Assembly: GCF_014648555.1 (NCBI RefSeq)
Contig: NZ_BMRI01000003.1
Span: 21,432-85,431 of the forward strand
Reading direction: 5' to 3'
DNA: 64,000 bases
Source of the DNA: Kitasatospora griseola
GTDB taxonomy: Bacteria; Actinomycetota; Actinomycetes; Streptomycetales; Streptomycetaceae
Shown: positions 41,099 through 49,885 of the stretch, piece by piece
Numbering within the stretch: the stretch's first letter is position 1
How the letters are laid out: every line of letters starts with the position of its first letter
Position numbers and translations under genes: made by a program
The notes under the pieces: generated by a model
What the model saw: only the letters and a program-made list of their open reading frames with translations
The model's database searches: none
Told to the model about the DNA's origin: nothing

Positions 41099-41346
41099 TT
41101 CGGCCAGATCAGACACTGCGGGGGCAGGGGGCCTGCAAGGAGGCGCTCAGAGCAGGTCGCTCGGACAGAGTGCGCCCTTCACGCCGGCCCACATCCGGTG
41201 TGCGCCCCCGTGCCGAGGGGCTCCCGCCCGCCGCGCGCGACGCCCGGAGCGACCCGAACGGCGCAGCCGGGAGCGCCGCCACCTGGGGTGACGCCCCGTC
41301 CGGCCTGGCCGGATCTCACCGACAGGGGCAAAAAAGCAGATGAGAA
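41099..41346. other. Divergent promoter region, encapsulin operon and ABC exporter 1
   Basis: This gap separates the minus-strand encapsulin operon from the plus-strand exporter pair. Besides the palindrome at 41081-41098, only scattered short G/C-rich repeats are seen. An A-run (CAAAAAAGCAGATGAG, about 41330-41342) immediately precedes the exporter start. No gene is supported. Confidence 0.4.
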
Positions 41347-43254
41347 ATGTCAGTGCCTGCGCCTACCCTCACGGCGATGGCCGAGAACCAGAACCCCGCT
41401 CCGCCCACCCCCGCGGAATCGAATACTCCGTCAACCGGCGACATCGGAAGTTCACCCGAATCGGTACCCCGATCGCCGGTGCGATCCCTGCTGCGCCTGT
41501 GGCCGTACGCCCGCGAGGCCCGCTGGCGGATCTTCGGCTCGATGGCCGCCGCCGGGCTCGCCTCGCTCAGCGTGCTGGCCGTCCCGATCGTGCTGCGCGG
41601 GATCGTGGACGGACCGATCGCCCATCACGACCTGGCCGGGCTGTGGCCGCTCGCCGCCGCCCTGCTGGTGCTCGGCCTCGCCGAGGCCTGCCTGTTCGGC
41701 GTCCGCCGGATCATCGTGGCCCGCCCGCTGGCCAAGGTGGAGACCAGGCTGCGCGGCGACCTGTTCGCCAAGCTCCAGCGGCTGCCGATCTCCTTCCACG
41801 ACCGCTGGCCGTCCGGGCAGCTGCTCTCCCGGGCCACCTCGGACCTGTTCGTGATGCGGCTGTTCCTCGCCTTCCCGCTGGTCTTCCTGGTGGTCAACTC
41901 CACCGTCTTCCTGACCGGCACCGTGCTGATGTTCACGCTGGACTGGCGGCTCGCCCTGATCACGCTGGTCCCGGCGGTCCCGCTGATGGTCTACACCCGG
42001 CGCTTCGAGGCCGGGTACTCGGCCGCCTCCCGGCTCGCCCAGGACCAGAACGGCGACCTGGCCACCGTGGTCGAGGAGTCGGTGCTCGGCATCCGCATCC
42101 TCAAGGCCTTCGGCCGGCACCGCACCATGGCCGAGGAGTTCCGCCGGCACAGCGCCGCCCTGCGCGACACCGAACTGCGCAAGGCCGGTCTGCTCGGCAA
42201 CCTCTGGGCGGCCATCGTCGGCCTGCCCGAACTCGCCCTCGGCGCCGCCCTCGCCACCGGCGCCGTGCTGGTCGCCCACGACGAGCTCTCGGTCGGCACC
42301 CTGGTCGCCTTCCTCTCCACCGCGCTCGCCCTGCGCTGGCCGGTCGAGTCGATCGGCTGGCTGCTCGGCTTCGCCGCCGAGGCCGCCAGCGCCGCCAACC
42401 GCTACTTCGAGGTGATGGACGAGCCGGAGCCCGCCGACGTTCCCCCAGCCCCAAGGGGGGCTGGGAGGTACCCCCACTCCGGCGACGCCCCCGCGGACGA
42501 CCGCGGCATCCGCTTCACCGGTGTCCGCTTCCGCTACCCCGACGCCCCGGCGGGCACCCCCGACCTGCTCGCCGGTATCGACCTGCACATCCGCCCCGGC
42601 GAGACGCTCGCCCTGGTCGGCGCCACCGGCAGCGGCAAGACCACCCTCACCGCGCTGCTCCCCCGCCTGTACGAGCCCACCGCCGGCTCGATCACGCTGG
42701 ACGGCACCGACATCCGCGACCTGTCGCGCGAGGAGCTGCGCCGCGAGGTCGCCGTCGCCTTCGAGGAACCCACCCTGTTCTCCGCCACCGTCCGCGAGAA
42801 CGTCCTGATGGGCGCCCCGAACGCCGACGAGCAGCGCCTCGCCCGCGCCCTCGACACCGCGCAGGCCGGCTTCGTCGACCGGCTCCCCGAGGGCCTGGAC
42901 ACCGAGGTCGGCGAGCAGGGCCTGAGCCTGTCCGGCGGCCAGCGCCAGCGCCTCGCGCTGGCCCGCGCCGTGGTCGGCGAGCCGCGCTTCCTGGTCCTCG
43001 ACGACCCGCTGTCCGCGCTCGACGTGCACACCGAAGCACTGGTGGAACGCGCCCTGCGGCAGGTCCTCTCGGACACCACCGCCCTGGTCGTCGCGCACCG
43101 CCCGTCCACCGTGCTGCTGGCCGACCGGGTCGCGCTGCTCGCCGACGGACGGATCACCGCCGTCGGCACCCACCAGGAGCTCCTGCAGTCCTGTCCCGCC
43201 TACCGGGCCCTGATGTCCGGCGAATCCGAACTGGAAGGGGCACTGGCCCGATGA
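41347..43254 (+). CDS. ABC exporter 1, subunit A (TMD-NBD half transporter)
   Basis: 635-residue type IV ABC half-exporter. A Pro/Ser/Asn-rich N-terminus of about 45 residues is followed by six membrane helices (about 60-340) and an ATPase domain: Walker A GATGSGKTT, signature LSGGQRQRLALARA and H-loop AHRPSTV. The Walker B catalytic Glu is Asp (LVLDDPLSALD) and the Q-loop Gln is Glu (FEEPTLFS), so one ATP site is degenerate. A palindromic repeat adds the residues PPAPRGAGRYPHS in the TMD-NBD linker. The start may instead be ATG 41377. Its stop overlaps subunit B (ATGA). Substrate unknown. Confidence 0.9.
   Translation: MSVPAPTLTAMAENQNPAPPTPAESNTPSTGDIGSSPESVPRSPVRSLLRLWPYAREARWRIFGSMAAAGLASLSVLAVPIVLRGIVDGPIAHHDLAGLWPLAAALLVLGLAEACLFGVRRIIVARPLAKVETRLRGDLFAKLQRLPISFHDRWPSGQLLSRATSDLFVMRLFLAFPLVFLVVNSTVFLTGTVLMFTLDWRLALITLVPAVPLMVYTRRFEAGYSAASRLAQDQNGDLATVVEESVLGIRILKAFGRHRTMAEEFRRHSAALRDTELRKAGLLGNLWAAIVGLPELALGAALATGAVLVAHDELSVGTLVAFLSTALALRWPVESIGWLLGFAAEAASAANRYFEVMDEPEPADVPPAPRGAGRYPHSGDAPADDRGIRFTGVRFRYPDAPAGTPDLLAGIDLHIRPGETLALVGATGSGKTTLTALLPRLYEPTAGSITLDGTDIRDLSREELRREVAVAFEEPTLFSATVRENVLMGAPNADEQRLARALDTAQAGFVDRLPEGLDTEVGEQGLSLSGGQRQRLALARAVVGEPRFLVLDDPLSALDVHTEALVERALRQVLSDTTALVVAHRPSTVLLADRVALLADGRITAVGTHQELLQSCPAYRALMSGESELEGALAR
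42440..42477 (+). repeat. Palindromic repeat inserted in frame in ABC exporter 1 subunit A
   Basis: The core is the hairpin CCCAGCCCC (42444-42452), loop AAGG, GGGGCTGGG (42457-42465), flanked by TTCC and AGGTACCCCCAC. The pattern resembles a palindromic element that I recall from many streptomycete genomes, often inside coding sequence. Here it keeps the frame and encodes a Pro/Gly/Arg-rich linker between the membrane and ATPase domains. Confidence 0.65.
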
Positions 43255-45083
43255 CCACCGCCGTCGCGGAACCCGCCCTCGAAGAGGACGACCTGCTCCC
43301 CGCGGCCGCCGACGACCAGGACATCCCCGTCCCGCCCGGCGCCCCCCGCGCCCTGCTCGGCTCGCTGCTCGCCCCGCACCGCCGCCGGATCGCCGTCGCC
43401 GTGCTCACCGTCCTGGTCCAGCAGGCCACCCTGCAGGCCGGACCGCTGCTGGTCGCCCTCGCCATCGACCGCGGCATCCCCGCACTGCGCGACCACGACG
43501 CCGGCCCGCTGATCGCCGTCACCGCCGCGTACCTGGGCTGCGCACTCGTCGCCACCCTGCTGCAACGTTCCTTCATCCGGTACGCGGCCCGGATCAACCA
43601 GGACATCCTGCTGGACCTGCGCGGCCGGATCTTCCGGCACGCCCAGCGGCTCAGCCTGGACTTCCACGAGCGCTACACCTCCGGCCGGATCATCTCCCGC
43701 GCCACCAGCGACGTGGACACCCTGCGCGAACTCCTCGCCGAGGGCCTGCAGGAACTCCTGATGGTCTGCCTGTCGGTCGGCTACATCACGGTGGTGCTCT
43801 GCCTGATGGACTGGCGCCTGGGCCTCGCCGCCCTGGTCTCCTTCCTGCCGATGTACCTGATCATCCGCTCGTTCCGGCGCCGCTCCCAGCAGGTCTACCG
43901 CCGCTCCCGCACCGCAGTGGCCGCGCTGATCGTCCGCTTCACCGAGACCATGAACGGCATCCGCCCGGTCCAGGCGTTCCGCCGCGAGTCCGCCAACAAC
44001 AGGGCCTTCGACACCGTCAACCAGCAGTCCGCCACCGCCACCGCGGACGGCCTGCTGGAGATGGCCCGGTACGTCTTCCTGTCCCGGATGACCGCCAACA
44101 CCTGGATCACCGGCGTGGTCGTCCTCGGCGCCCTGCTGGTCAGCGACGGCAGCCTCGAACTCGGCGTGCTCACCGCCTTCGTGCTGTACCTGCGTCGGCT
44201 CTACGACCCGATCGACCAGCTGGCGATGTTCCTGAACAGCTACCAGTCGGCCGCCGCCGCCCTGGAGAAGATGGCCGGCCTGCTGGCCCACGAACCCTCC
44301 GTCCCCGAGCCCGCCGAGCCCACCCCGCTGCCCGCCGCCACCGGCAAGGGCCGCGAAGTCGCCTTCCGCGGCACCCGGTTCGCGTACGCCAACGGCAAGG
44401 AGATCCTGCCCGAGTTCGACCTCGTCCTCCCCGCCGGACAGACCACCGCGGTGGTCGGCGCGACCGGCGCGGGCAAGTCCACCCTGGCCAAGCTGCTCGC
44501 CCGCTTCTACGACCCCACCGCGGGCACCGTCACCCTGGACGGCGTCGACCTCCGTGCCCTCACCACCGCCGACCTGCGGGCCGACGTGGTCATGGTCACC
44601 CAGGAGTCCTTCCTGTTCTCCGGCACGGTCGCCGAGAACATCGCCGTCGGCAAGCCGGACGCCACCCGCTCCGAGATCGAGGCCGCGGCCCGCGCGATCG
44701 GCGCGCACGAGTTCATCGCCGCCCTCCCCGACGGCTACGACACCGACGTCCGCAAGCGCGGCGGGCGCATCTCGGCCGGCCAACGCCAACTGGTCGCCTT
44801 CGCCCGCGCCCTGCTCGCCGACCCCGCCGTCCTGATCCTCGACGAGGCCACCTCCTCCCTCGACGTCCCCGGCGAACAGGCCGTCCAGCACGCCATGCAG
44901 ACCGTCCTGGCCGGCCGCACCGCCGTGATCATCGCCCACCGCCTCTCCACCGTCGAGATCGCCGACCGCGTCCTCGTCATGGACCAGGGCCGCGTGGTCG
45001 AGGACGGCACCCCGGCCGCCCTCATCGCCGGCGAGGGTCGCTTCGCGACGCTCCACCAGACCTGGAAGGACAGCCTGGTGTAG
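43251..45083 (+). CDS. ABC exporter 1, subunit B (TMD-NBD half transporter)
   Basis: 610-residue partner of subunit A. It has an acidic N-terminus, six membrane helices (about 45-320) and an ATPase domain with Walker A GATGAGKST, intact Q-loop MVTQESFLFSG, Walker B LILDEATSSLD (catalytic Glu present) and H-loop IAHRLSTV. Its signature reads RISAGQ instead of LSGGQ. In the heterodimer this altered signature faces the degenerate Walker B of subunit A, while the good signature of A faces the good Walker motifs here. The start ATG overlaps the stop of A by 4 bp. Confidence 0.92.
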   Translation: MTTAVAEPALEEDDLLPAAADDQDIPVPPGAPRALLGSLLAPHRRRIAVAVLTVLVQQATLQAGPLLVALAIDRGIPALRDHDAGPLIAVTAAYLGCALVATLLQRSFIRYAARINQDILLDLRGRIFRHAQRLSLDFHERYTSGRIISRATSDVDTLRELLAEGLQELLMVCLSVGYITVVLCLMDWRLGLAALVSFLPMYLIIRSFRRRSQQVYRRSRTAVAALIVRFTETMNGIRPVQAFRRESANNRAFDTVNQQSATATADGLLEMARYVFLSRMTANTWITGVVVLGALLVSDGSLELGVLTAFVLYLRRLYDPIDQLAMFLNSYQSAAAALEKMAGLLAHEPSVPEPAEPTPLPAATGKGREVAFRGTRFAYANGKEILPEFDLVLPAGQTTAVVGATGAGKSTLAKLLARFYDPTAGTVTLDGVDLRALTTADLRADVVMVTQESFLFSGTVAENIAVGKPDATRSEIEAAARAIGAHEFIAALPDGYDTDVRKRGGRISAGQRQLVAFARALLADPAVLILDEATSSLDVPGEQAVQHAMQTVLAGRTAVIIAHRLSTVEIADRVLVMDQGRVVEDGTPAALIAGEGRFATLHQTWKDSLV

Positions 45084-45095
45084 GGAGCGCTGTGA

Positions 45096-45148
45096 GGTGC
45101 GAATTCAGGGGCTCGGGGGGTGCCCCCACGAGCCCCTGAATTCGCACC
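45096..45148. terminator. Bidirectional terminator between ABC exporter 1 and nadR
   Basis: Perfect 20-base arms (45096-45115 and 45129-45148) stack on an inner GGGGG/CCCCC stem (45116-45120 and 45123-45127), leaving a tiny loop. It lies 12 bp after the exporter stop and 10 bp from the nadR stop of the convergent strand. The core (GCGAATTCAGGGGCTCG) is nearly repeated at the terminator 53447-53482. Confidence 0.93.
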
Positions 45149-45158
45149 CCTCAGCCTT

Positions 45159-46223
45159 CTAAAGAAGAAGTGCCCCCATCACGGCGGCGACCCGTTCCTC
45201 CCGTCCGCCCCGGACCTCGATCCACCGCTGGCCGCTCGCGGACAGCACCTCGCGGAAGCGCCCCGTCATCCACTCCCGCAGGTGCTCCCCGTCCCGCAGC
45301 CCGTCGTCCTCGAACGCGACCCCCTCGTGCGAGGTGAGGACGTACAGGTCACGCGCCGCCTGCCCGGCCACCGCCGTCCAGGTCTCCGGTGCGGTGGCCC
45401 CGCAGTAGCGTTCCTCCCAGACGGCCGTCGCCAGCAGGTCGGTGTCGCAGATCAGCACCGGCCCACCGGCCCTCGCCGCCCGTTCCTCCGCCTCCGCCTG
45501 GCGCTTTCGGACCAGCGCGAAGTCCCGTTCGTCCCAGTCGAGTTGGTCCACCGTGGGCGCAGCCGCCCCGGCCAGCGCCGCCCGGCCCCGGGCGGAAGCG
45601 AGTTTCGCGGCGGTGAGCTCCCGCCCGTACTCGGCCACCCATCCGGTGAGGGCGTGCGCGCCGCCGCGCAGTCGCATCGCGTGGGCGAGGTCGCGGGAGA
45701 GCGTGGTGGTCCCGGTGGATTCGGCGCCGAGGACGACCACCCGGCGGGTGAGTCCGGCCCGGACGGCGGGTTCGAGGTCGGCCCAGTGCGCGGCGGGGTC
45801 GGCGCGGACCTCGGTGCCGGAGACCGGGAAGGTCGCGCGGTCGACGTCGAGCACCACGGGTGCGGCGTCGAAGCGGCGGGCGAGTTCGTGCCCGTAGTCC
45901 TCGGAGGAGAACACCGCGTCGACGCTTTCGCCGGGCCGCAGTGCCGCTCGCATCAGGGCGACGTGGCCGTCCCAGATCTCCGGGTCGTCGTAGTCGACGG
46001 GGATGTTGTCGACGGTGCCGACCACCCGGACGTGCGCCTCGGCCTGCCACACCTCGCGGATCCAGTCGACCCGGCCGTCGAGCGACATCGTCTCGCTGTC
46101 GGCGGCCATCACCACCACGGTGACGTGTTCGGCTGCGTCGGCCGCGCTGCGGATCAGGAAGTGGTGGCCGGCGTGCGGCGGGTAGAACTTGCCGATCACC
46201 AGGGCGTGCCGGAACAGGCTCAT
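45159..46223 (-). CDS. nadR: NadR-like bifunctional NMN adenylyltransferase/nicotinamide riboside kinase
   Basis: 354-residue protein. The N-terminal nucleotidyltransferase (1-150) has the adenylyl-binding motif GKFYPPHAGHH and the late VSGTEVRADPAAHW. The C-terminal P-loop kinase-like domain (160-354) has GAESTGTTTLSRDLA, where the usual Walker A Lys is Thr, then WVAEYGREL, VLICDTDLLATAVW and YVLTSHEG. Together they would phosphorylate imported nicotinamide riboside and turn NMN into NAD. The start overlaps the stop of pnuC by 4 bp, so transporter and enzyme are co-translated. Confidence 0.9.
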   Translation of the reverse strand: MSLFRHALVIGKFYPPHAGHHFLIRSAADAAEHVTVVVMAADSETMSLDGRVDWIREVWQAEAHVRVVGTVDNIPVDYDDPEIWDGHVALMRAALRPGESVDAVFSSEDYGHELARRFDAAPVVLDVDRATFPVSGTEVRADPAAHWADLEPAVRAGLTRRVVVLGAESTGTTTLSRDLAHAMRLRGGAHALTGWVAEYGRELTAAKLASARGRAALAGAAAPTVDQLDWDERDFALVRKRQAEAEERAARAGGPVLICDTDLLATAVWEERYCGATAPETWTAVAGQAARDLYVLTSHEGVAFEDDGLRDGEHLREWMTGRFREVLSASGQRWIEVRGGREERVAAVMGALLL

Positions 46224-46795
46224 GCGGCCACCGCTGGCTTCGAGGCGGGGAGGCCGAGTTCACGCTGCCAGGTGCGCAGGCCGTAGAGGCACAGGCCGAG
46301 GAAGAGGACATACACCGCGGCGGTGGGGTACAGCCCCTTCGCGGCGTACAGCGGTATGTAGATCAGGTCGGCGGCGATCCACAGGTACCAGGTCTCGATC
46401 CGCTTGGTGTTCAGCAGCCACTGCGCGGCGAGCGAGAGCGCGGTGGTGAGCGCGTCCCAGAACGGCGCGGTGTCGTGAACGGCCGTCAGCAGCCAGGTGA
46501 GCAGCGCGGTGGCGGGCACCACGGCGGCGAGTGCGACGCCGATCGCGGCCGGGCCGCCGCGTCGCACCACCAGTCGTTCGCCGTCGGCGCCGCGGCGCAG
46601 CCACTGCCACCAGCCGTGGGCGGCGAGCGCCAGGAAGACCACCTGGAGTCCGGCGTCCGCGTAGAGCCCGGCGGTGGCGAACACCACCAGGAAGAAGCCG
46701 TTGTTGGCGATGCCGACCGGGAAGGTCCACACGTTGGTCCGCACCGTCAGCCATACGCAGATCGCGCCGGTGACGAACCCCAGCCACTCCGTCAT
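46220..46795 (-). CDS. pnuC: Nicotinamide riboside transporter PnuC
   Basis: 191-residue membrane protein with about seven hydrophobic segments. PnuC hallmarks are TFPVGIANNGFFLVVF near the N-terminus and the C-terminal WYLWIAADLIYIPLYAAKGLY motif that lines the substrate path. It facilitates diffusion of nicotinamide riboside, which the downstream NadR-like kinase traps. The start is ATG at 46793-46795 with GGAGGAGGG 8 bp upstream; the longer frame to 47134 is rejected. Confidence 0.94.
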   Translation of the reverse strand: MTEWLGFVTGAICVWLTVRTNVWTFPVGIANNGFFLVVFATAGLYADAGLQVVFLALAAHGWWQWLRRGADGERLVVRRGGPAAIGVALAAVVPATALLTWLLTAVHDTAPFWDALTTALSLAAQWLLNTKRIETWYLWIAADLIYIPLYAAKGLYPTAAVYVLFLGLCLYGLRTWQRELGLPASKPAVAA

Positions 46796-46814
46796 GTGTG
46801 CCCTCCTCCAGCCT

Positions 46815-46834
46815 TTACGTCGAAGTGACGATAA
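46815..46834. promoter_or_regulatory. Candidate operator upstream of pnuC-nadR
   Basis: TTACGTC-gaagt-GACGATAA, an imperfect inverted repeat (one extra base in the right arm) in an A/T-rich patch about 20 bp upstream of pnuC. An NAD-responsive repressor would be a logical binder, but no named consensus was matched. The divergent secreted-protein gene could also use it. Confidence 0.35.
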
Positions 46835-46968
46835 TCGAATCCCCACTGCCCCACAAACGCGTTTCCCATGACTTGGGAAAAACGGCCCACCCGACGGTTC
46901 GCGCACCGTACGCTGCCACCGCCCGCGGCCGGACCGGCTCCGCGGGCACCGCCAAAGGGGGAACTCGC

Positions 46969-48360
46969 ATGACACTCCTGCCGGGCAGACACCTCCGTGC
47001 TGCCCTGACCGCCACCGCCGCCTTCTCGCTGACGCTGCTCGTCCCCGGCGCCGCCGGGGCCGCCACCGGCACGCCGAACACCCCGACCGACCTGTACAAC
47101 GCCTTCCAGCCGTGCGCCACCGACCCGGGCGCACCGCTGGTCGCCGGCAGCGACTGGGGCGGCCAGGTCAGGGGCATCACCAGCTCCACCGACCCCGCGG
47201 TCACCCGCCTGACCGCGCAGTTCCGGTACTGGCCGGTCGCCGACCCCGCGCAGGTCACCACGGTGGAGAACACCTGGGCCCGGCCCGGGTGGGAGGCGTC
47301 GGCCAAGCTCGGGCCGGCCGCCGGCGCCACCTACGCCTGGCAGGTCCGCACGGTCGACCCGGCGAACGGCGCGGCCTCCGACTGGACGGCCTCCTGCTAC
47401 GTCGCCACCGACGACTCCGCGCCGTCCGCCGCCGCGGTCGTCACCACTCCCGCCTTCCCGGACGGCCAGTGGGCGCCGGGCGGCGCGCCGATCGAGTTCC
47501 GCCTCGACCCGAACGGCGTGGCCGACGTCGCCGGGTACCAGTACAGCTTCCGGGACCTCACCGTGCCCTTCACCGCGACCGACGGCGATCGCGGCATCCC
47601 GGTCCTGCACGGCCCGTACGACGCCGACCCGCCGTTCGGCGTCCGCGCCGACTTCCTCGGCGGTCCGGCCACCGTGCACCTGCTGCCGCCGGCCGGGATG
47701 TCCAGCGGGCCGGTGACGCTCTCGGTGCGCAGCCTGGACCGGGCCGGGAACCCGGGGCCGATCGTGCGTCACACGATCTACGTCAGCCCGACCGCGCCGA
47801 CCGTCACCCAGCTGTCCCACAACCCGCTGTTCGGCAAGCCCGTCACCTTCCGGTTCACCCCGAACCCGGGCACGCAGGCGATCAGCCCGACGGTCAGTTA
47901 CACCGTGACCAACACCAGGACCGGGAAGACCACGGTCGTCCCGGCCGGCGCCGACAGCACCGCCGAGACCACCCTGCTGCTCAACCACCCGCTGGGCGAC
48001 CTCCTGGACGTCACCGCCACCAGCGCCAACGGCTGGATCAGCTCGGCCGGCCAGTGGGGCCACTACCTGGACACCACGCCGACCATCACCTCCACCGACT
48101 TCCCCGCGGACGGCGCCGGAACGGTCGGCACGCCCGGCACCTTCCACCTGGCCCCGAAGATCAGCGGCTCGGAGATCGCCAGCTGGACGTACTCGTTCGA
48201 CTGGGGCGCCCACACCGTCACCGTCCCGGCCGACGCGCACGGCGAGGCCGACGTCAGCTACACCCCGACCGAGAGCGGCTGGTACGACATCGACGCCTGG
48301 GCCACCACCAAGGACGGCGTCCAACTGACTGACGGCTACTACGACTTCACCGTCAGCTGA
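46969..48360 (+). CDS. Secreted Ig/Fn3-like repeat protein (paralogue 1), unknown function
   Basis: 463-residue exported protein. A Sec signal peptide (LRAALTATAAFSLTLLVPGAAGA, cleavage near GAA-AT) is followed by three or four beta-rich domains resembling Ig/Fn3 modules (TYAWQVRTVDPANGAASDWTAS; SIVRHTIYV-like; SWTYSFDWGAHTVTVPADAHG). Two Cys in the first module (CATDP and ASCYV) may form a disulfide. There is no catalytic motif and no LPxTG or lipobox. The start is ATG at 46969 with AAAGGGGGA upstream. It is a tandem paralogue of the next gene. Confidence 0.85.
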   Translation: MTLLPGRHLRAALTATAAFSLTLLVPGAAGAATGTPNTPTDLYNAFQPCATDPGAPLVAGSDWGGQVRGITSSTDPAVTRLTAQFRYWPVADPAQVTTVENTWARPGWEASAKLGPAAGATYAWQVRTVDPANGAASDWTASCYVATDDSAPSAAAVVTTPAFPDGQWAPGGAPIEFRLDPNGVADVAGYQYSFRDLTVPFTATDGDRGIPVLHGPYDADPPFGVRADFLGGPATVHLLPPAGMSSGPVTLSVRSLDRAGNPGPIVRHTIYVSPTAPTVTQLSHNPLFGKPVTFRFTPNPGTQAISPTVSYTVTNTRTGKTTVVPAGADSTAETTLLLNHPLGDLLDVTATSANGWISSAGQWGHYLDTTPTITSTDFPADGAGTVGTPGTFHLAPKISGSEIASWTYSFDWGAHTVTVPADAHGEADVSYTPTESGWYDIDAWATTKDGVQLTDGYYDFTVS

Positions 48361-48366
48361 CGCACC

Positions 48367-48397
48367 GTCGGGCCCCGGCGCACTGCCGGGGCCCGAC
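48367..48397 (+). terminator. Terminator of secreted paralogue 1
   Basis: Perfect 13-base arms, GTCGGGCCCCGGC (48367-48379) and GCCGGGGCCCGAC (48385-48397), with a 5-base loop, start 6 bp after the stop. Nearly the same sequence follows paralogue 2. Confidence 0.9.
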
Positions 48398-48496
48398 TGC
48401 GGGAAACCCCTCCGGGGCGATCGATCGCATGCCGTACGATTCCCCCGCGCCCGCCCTGCCGGTACGGCACGCGGGCCCTGATGGAGGGGGATCACC

Positions 48497-49876
48497 ATGA
48501 AGGTTTCACCGGGACGCCGCGCCCGCATCGCCCTGGCCACCGGCGCCGGCCTCACCCTGGCGCTGCTCGTCCCCGGCGCGGCCGGCGCCGCCACGGGCAC
48601 GCCGACCGTGCCGACCGACCTGTACAACGGGTACCAGCCCTGCGCCACCGACCCGAACGCGCCACTGGTGCTGGCCGGCCGCGGCGGTGTCACGGTCGAG
48701 GGCATCGTGCACCACACCGACCCGTCGGCCTACATGCTGACCGAGCAGTTCCGCTACTGGCCGGTCTCCGACCCGTCGCAGGTCGGCATCGTCGAACATC
48801 CCTGGGCCCACCAGGGGCGCGAGGAGGAGGGCCGGCTCCCCGAGCTCACCGACGGCCTGACGTACGCCTGGCAGGCCCGCACCGTCGACGCGACGAACGG
48901 CGCGGCCTCCGACTGGACGGCGTCCTGCTACGTCACCGCCGACGACACCTTCCCGGACCAACCGCCGACCGTGGTCTCCCCCAACTACCCGGAGGACCAG
49001 GCCAGTCAGGGCGGCGCACCGATCCACTTCGACTTCGGCGCGAACGGCGTCCCCGACGTCCTCGGCTACCAGTTCTCCTGGACCGGCACCTTCTCGGTCA
49101 ACGGCGCCGAGATCGGCGAGAACGGCATTCCGGTCTACCACGACCCGTTCGCCGACCCCACCTCGACGGTCCGTGCGGGCGGCCTCGGCGGCGGCGCCTC
49201 GGTCGACCTGATCCCGCCGAGCGACAGCATCGGCTGGATCCAGGAGCTCTACGTCCGCAGCGTCGACCGCGCGCTGAACCCGTCGGCGACCTACCGCTTC
49301 CGAGTCCGGGTCAAGCCGGACGCCCCGAAGATCACCGCACTGTCGCACGCCCCCGTCGGCAAGCCGATCACCTTCAAGTTCACCCCCGACCCGGGCGTGC
49401 AGGCCGCAGGCCCGGTGACCGGCTACAGCATCTGGCGGTTCGGCAGCTCGGAGCCGACCGTCGTCCCGGCCGAGCCGAGCGGCGTCGCCACCACCACCCT
49501 CGCCCTGCAGCCGGGCGAGACCCTGATGGTCGCCTCCACCAGCGCCAACGGCTGGACCAGCCAGCGCGGTTGGTGGCGCGACGACACGGACACCAGCACC
49601 ACGGTGACCTCCGCGCAGTACCCGATCGGCGCCTCCGGCAACGCGGTCCCGGGCACCTTCCACTTCGCCCCGAAGACCGAGTCCTCGCAGATCGCCGGCT
49701 ACACGTACTCCTTCAGCTGGAGCGACCAGCCCGTCACCGTCCCCGCCGGCAAGAAGGGCGAACTCGACGTCGCCTGGACGCCCCCGCACAGCGGCTGGTA
49801 CTACCTGCAGGTGCACGCCACCACCAAGGACGGCGTCCAACTCGCCGACACCTCCTACTGGTTCGGCGTCAACTGA
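48497..49876 (+). CDS. Secreted Ig/Fn3-like repeat protein (paralogue 2), unknown function
   Basis: 459-residue paralogue of the preceding gene with the same layout. It has a signal peptide (LATGAGLTLALLVPGAAGA), the shared TGTPTVPTDLYNGYQPCATDP opening, TYAWQARTVDATNGAASDW, a middle module VGKPITFKFTPDPGVQA and the C-terminal TTKDGVQLADTSYWFGVN. The paired Cys are conserved. It was probably formed by tandem duplication including the terminator. The start is ATG at 48497 with GGAGGGGG about 8 bp upstream. The role may be structural or adhesive; this is not demonstrable. Confidence 0.85.
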   Translation: MKVSPGRRARIALATGAGLTLALLVPGAAGAATGTPTVPTDLYNGYQPCATDPNAPLVLAGRGGVTVEGIVHHTDPSAYMLTEQFRYWPVSDPSQVGIVEHPWAHQGREEEGRLPELTDGLTYAWQARTVDATNGAASDWTASCYVTADDTFPDQPPTVVSPNYPEDQASQGGAPIHFDFGANGVPDVLGYQFSWTGTFSVNGAEIGENGIPVYHDPFADPTSTVRAGGLGGGASVDLIPPSDSIGWIQELYVRSVDRALNPSATYRFRVRVKPDAPKITALSHAPVGKPITFKFTPDPGVQAAGPVTGYSIWRFGSSEPTVVPAEPSGVATTTLALQPGETLMVASTSANGWTSQRGWWRDDTDTSTTVTSAQYPIGASGNAVPGTFHFAPKTESSQIAGYTYSFSWSDQPVTVPAGKKGELDVAWTPPHSGWYYLQVHATTKDGVQLADTSYWFGVN

Positions 49877-49885
49877 CGCACCGTC

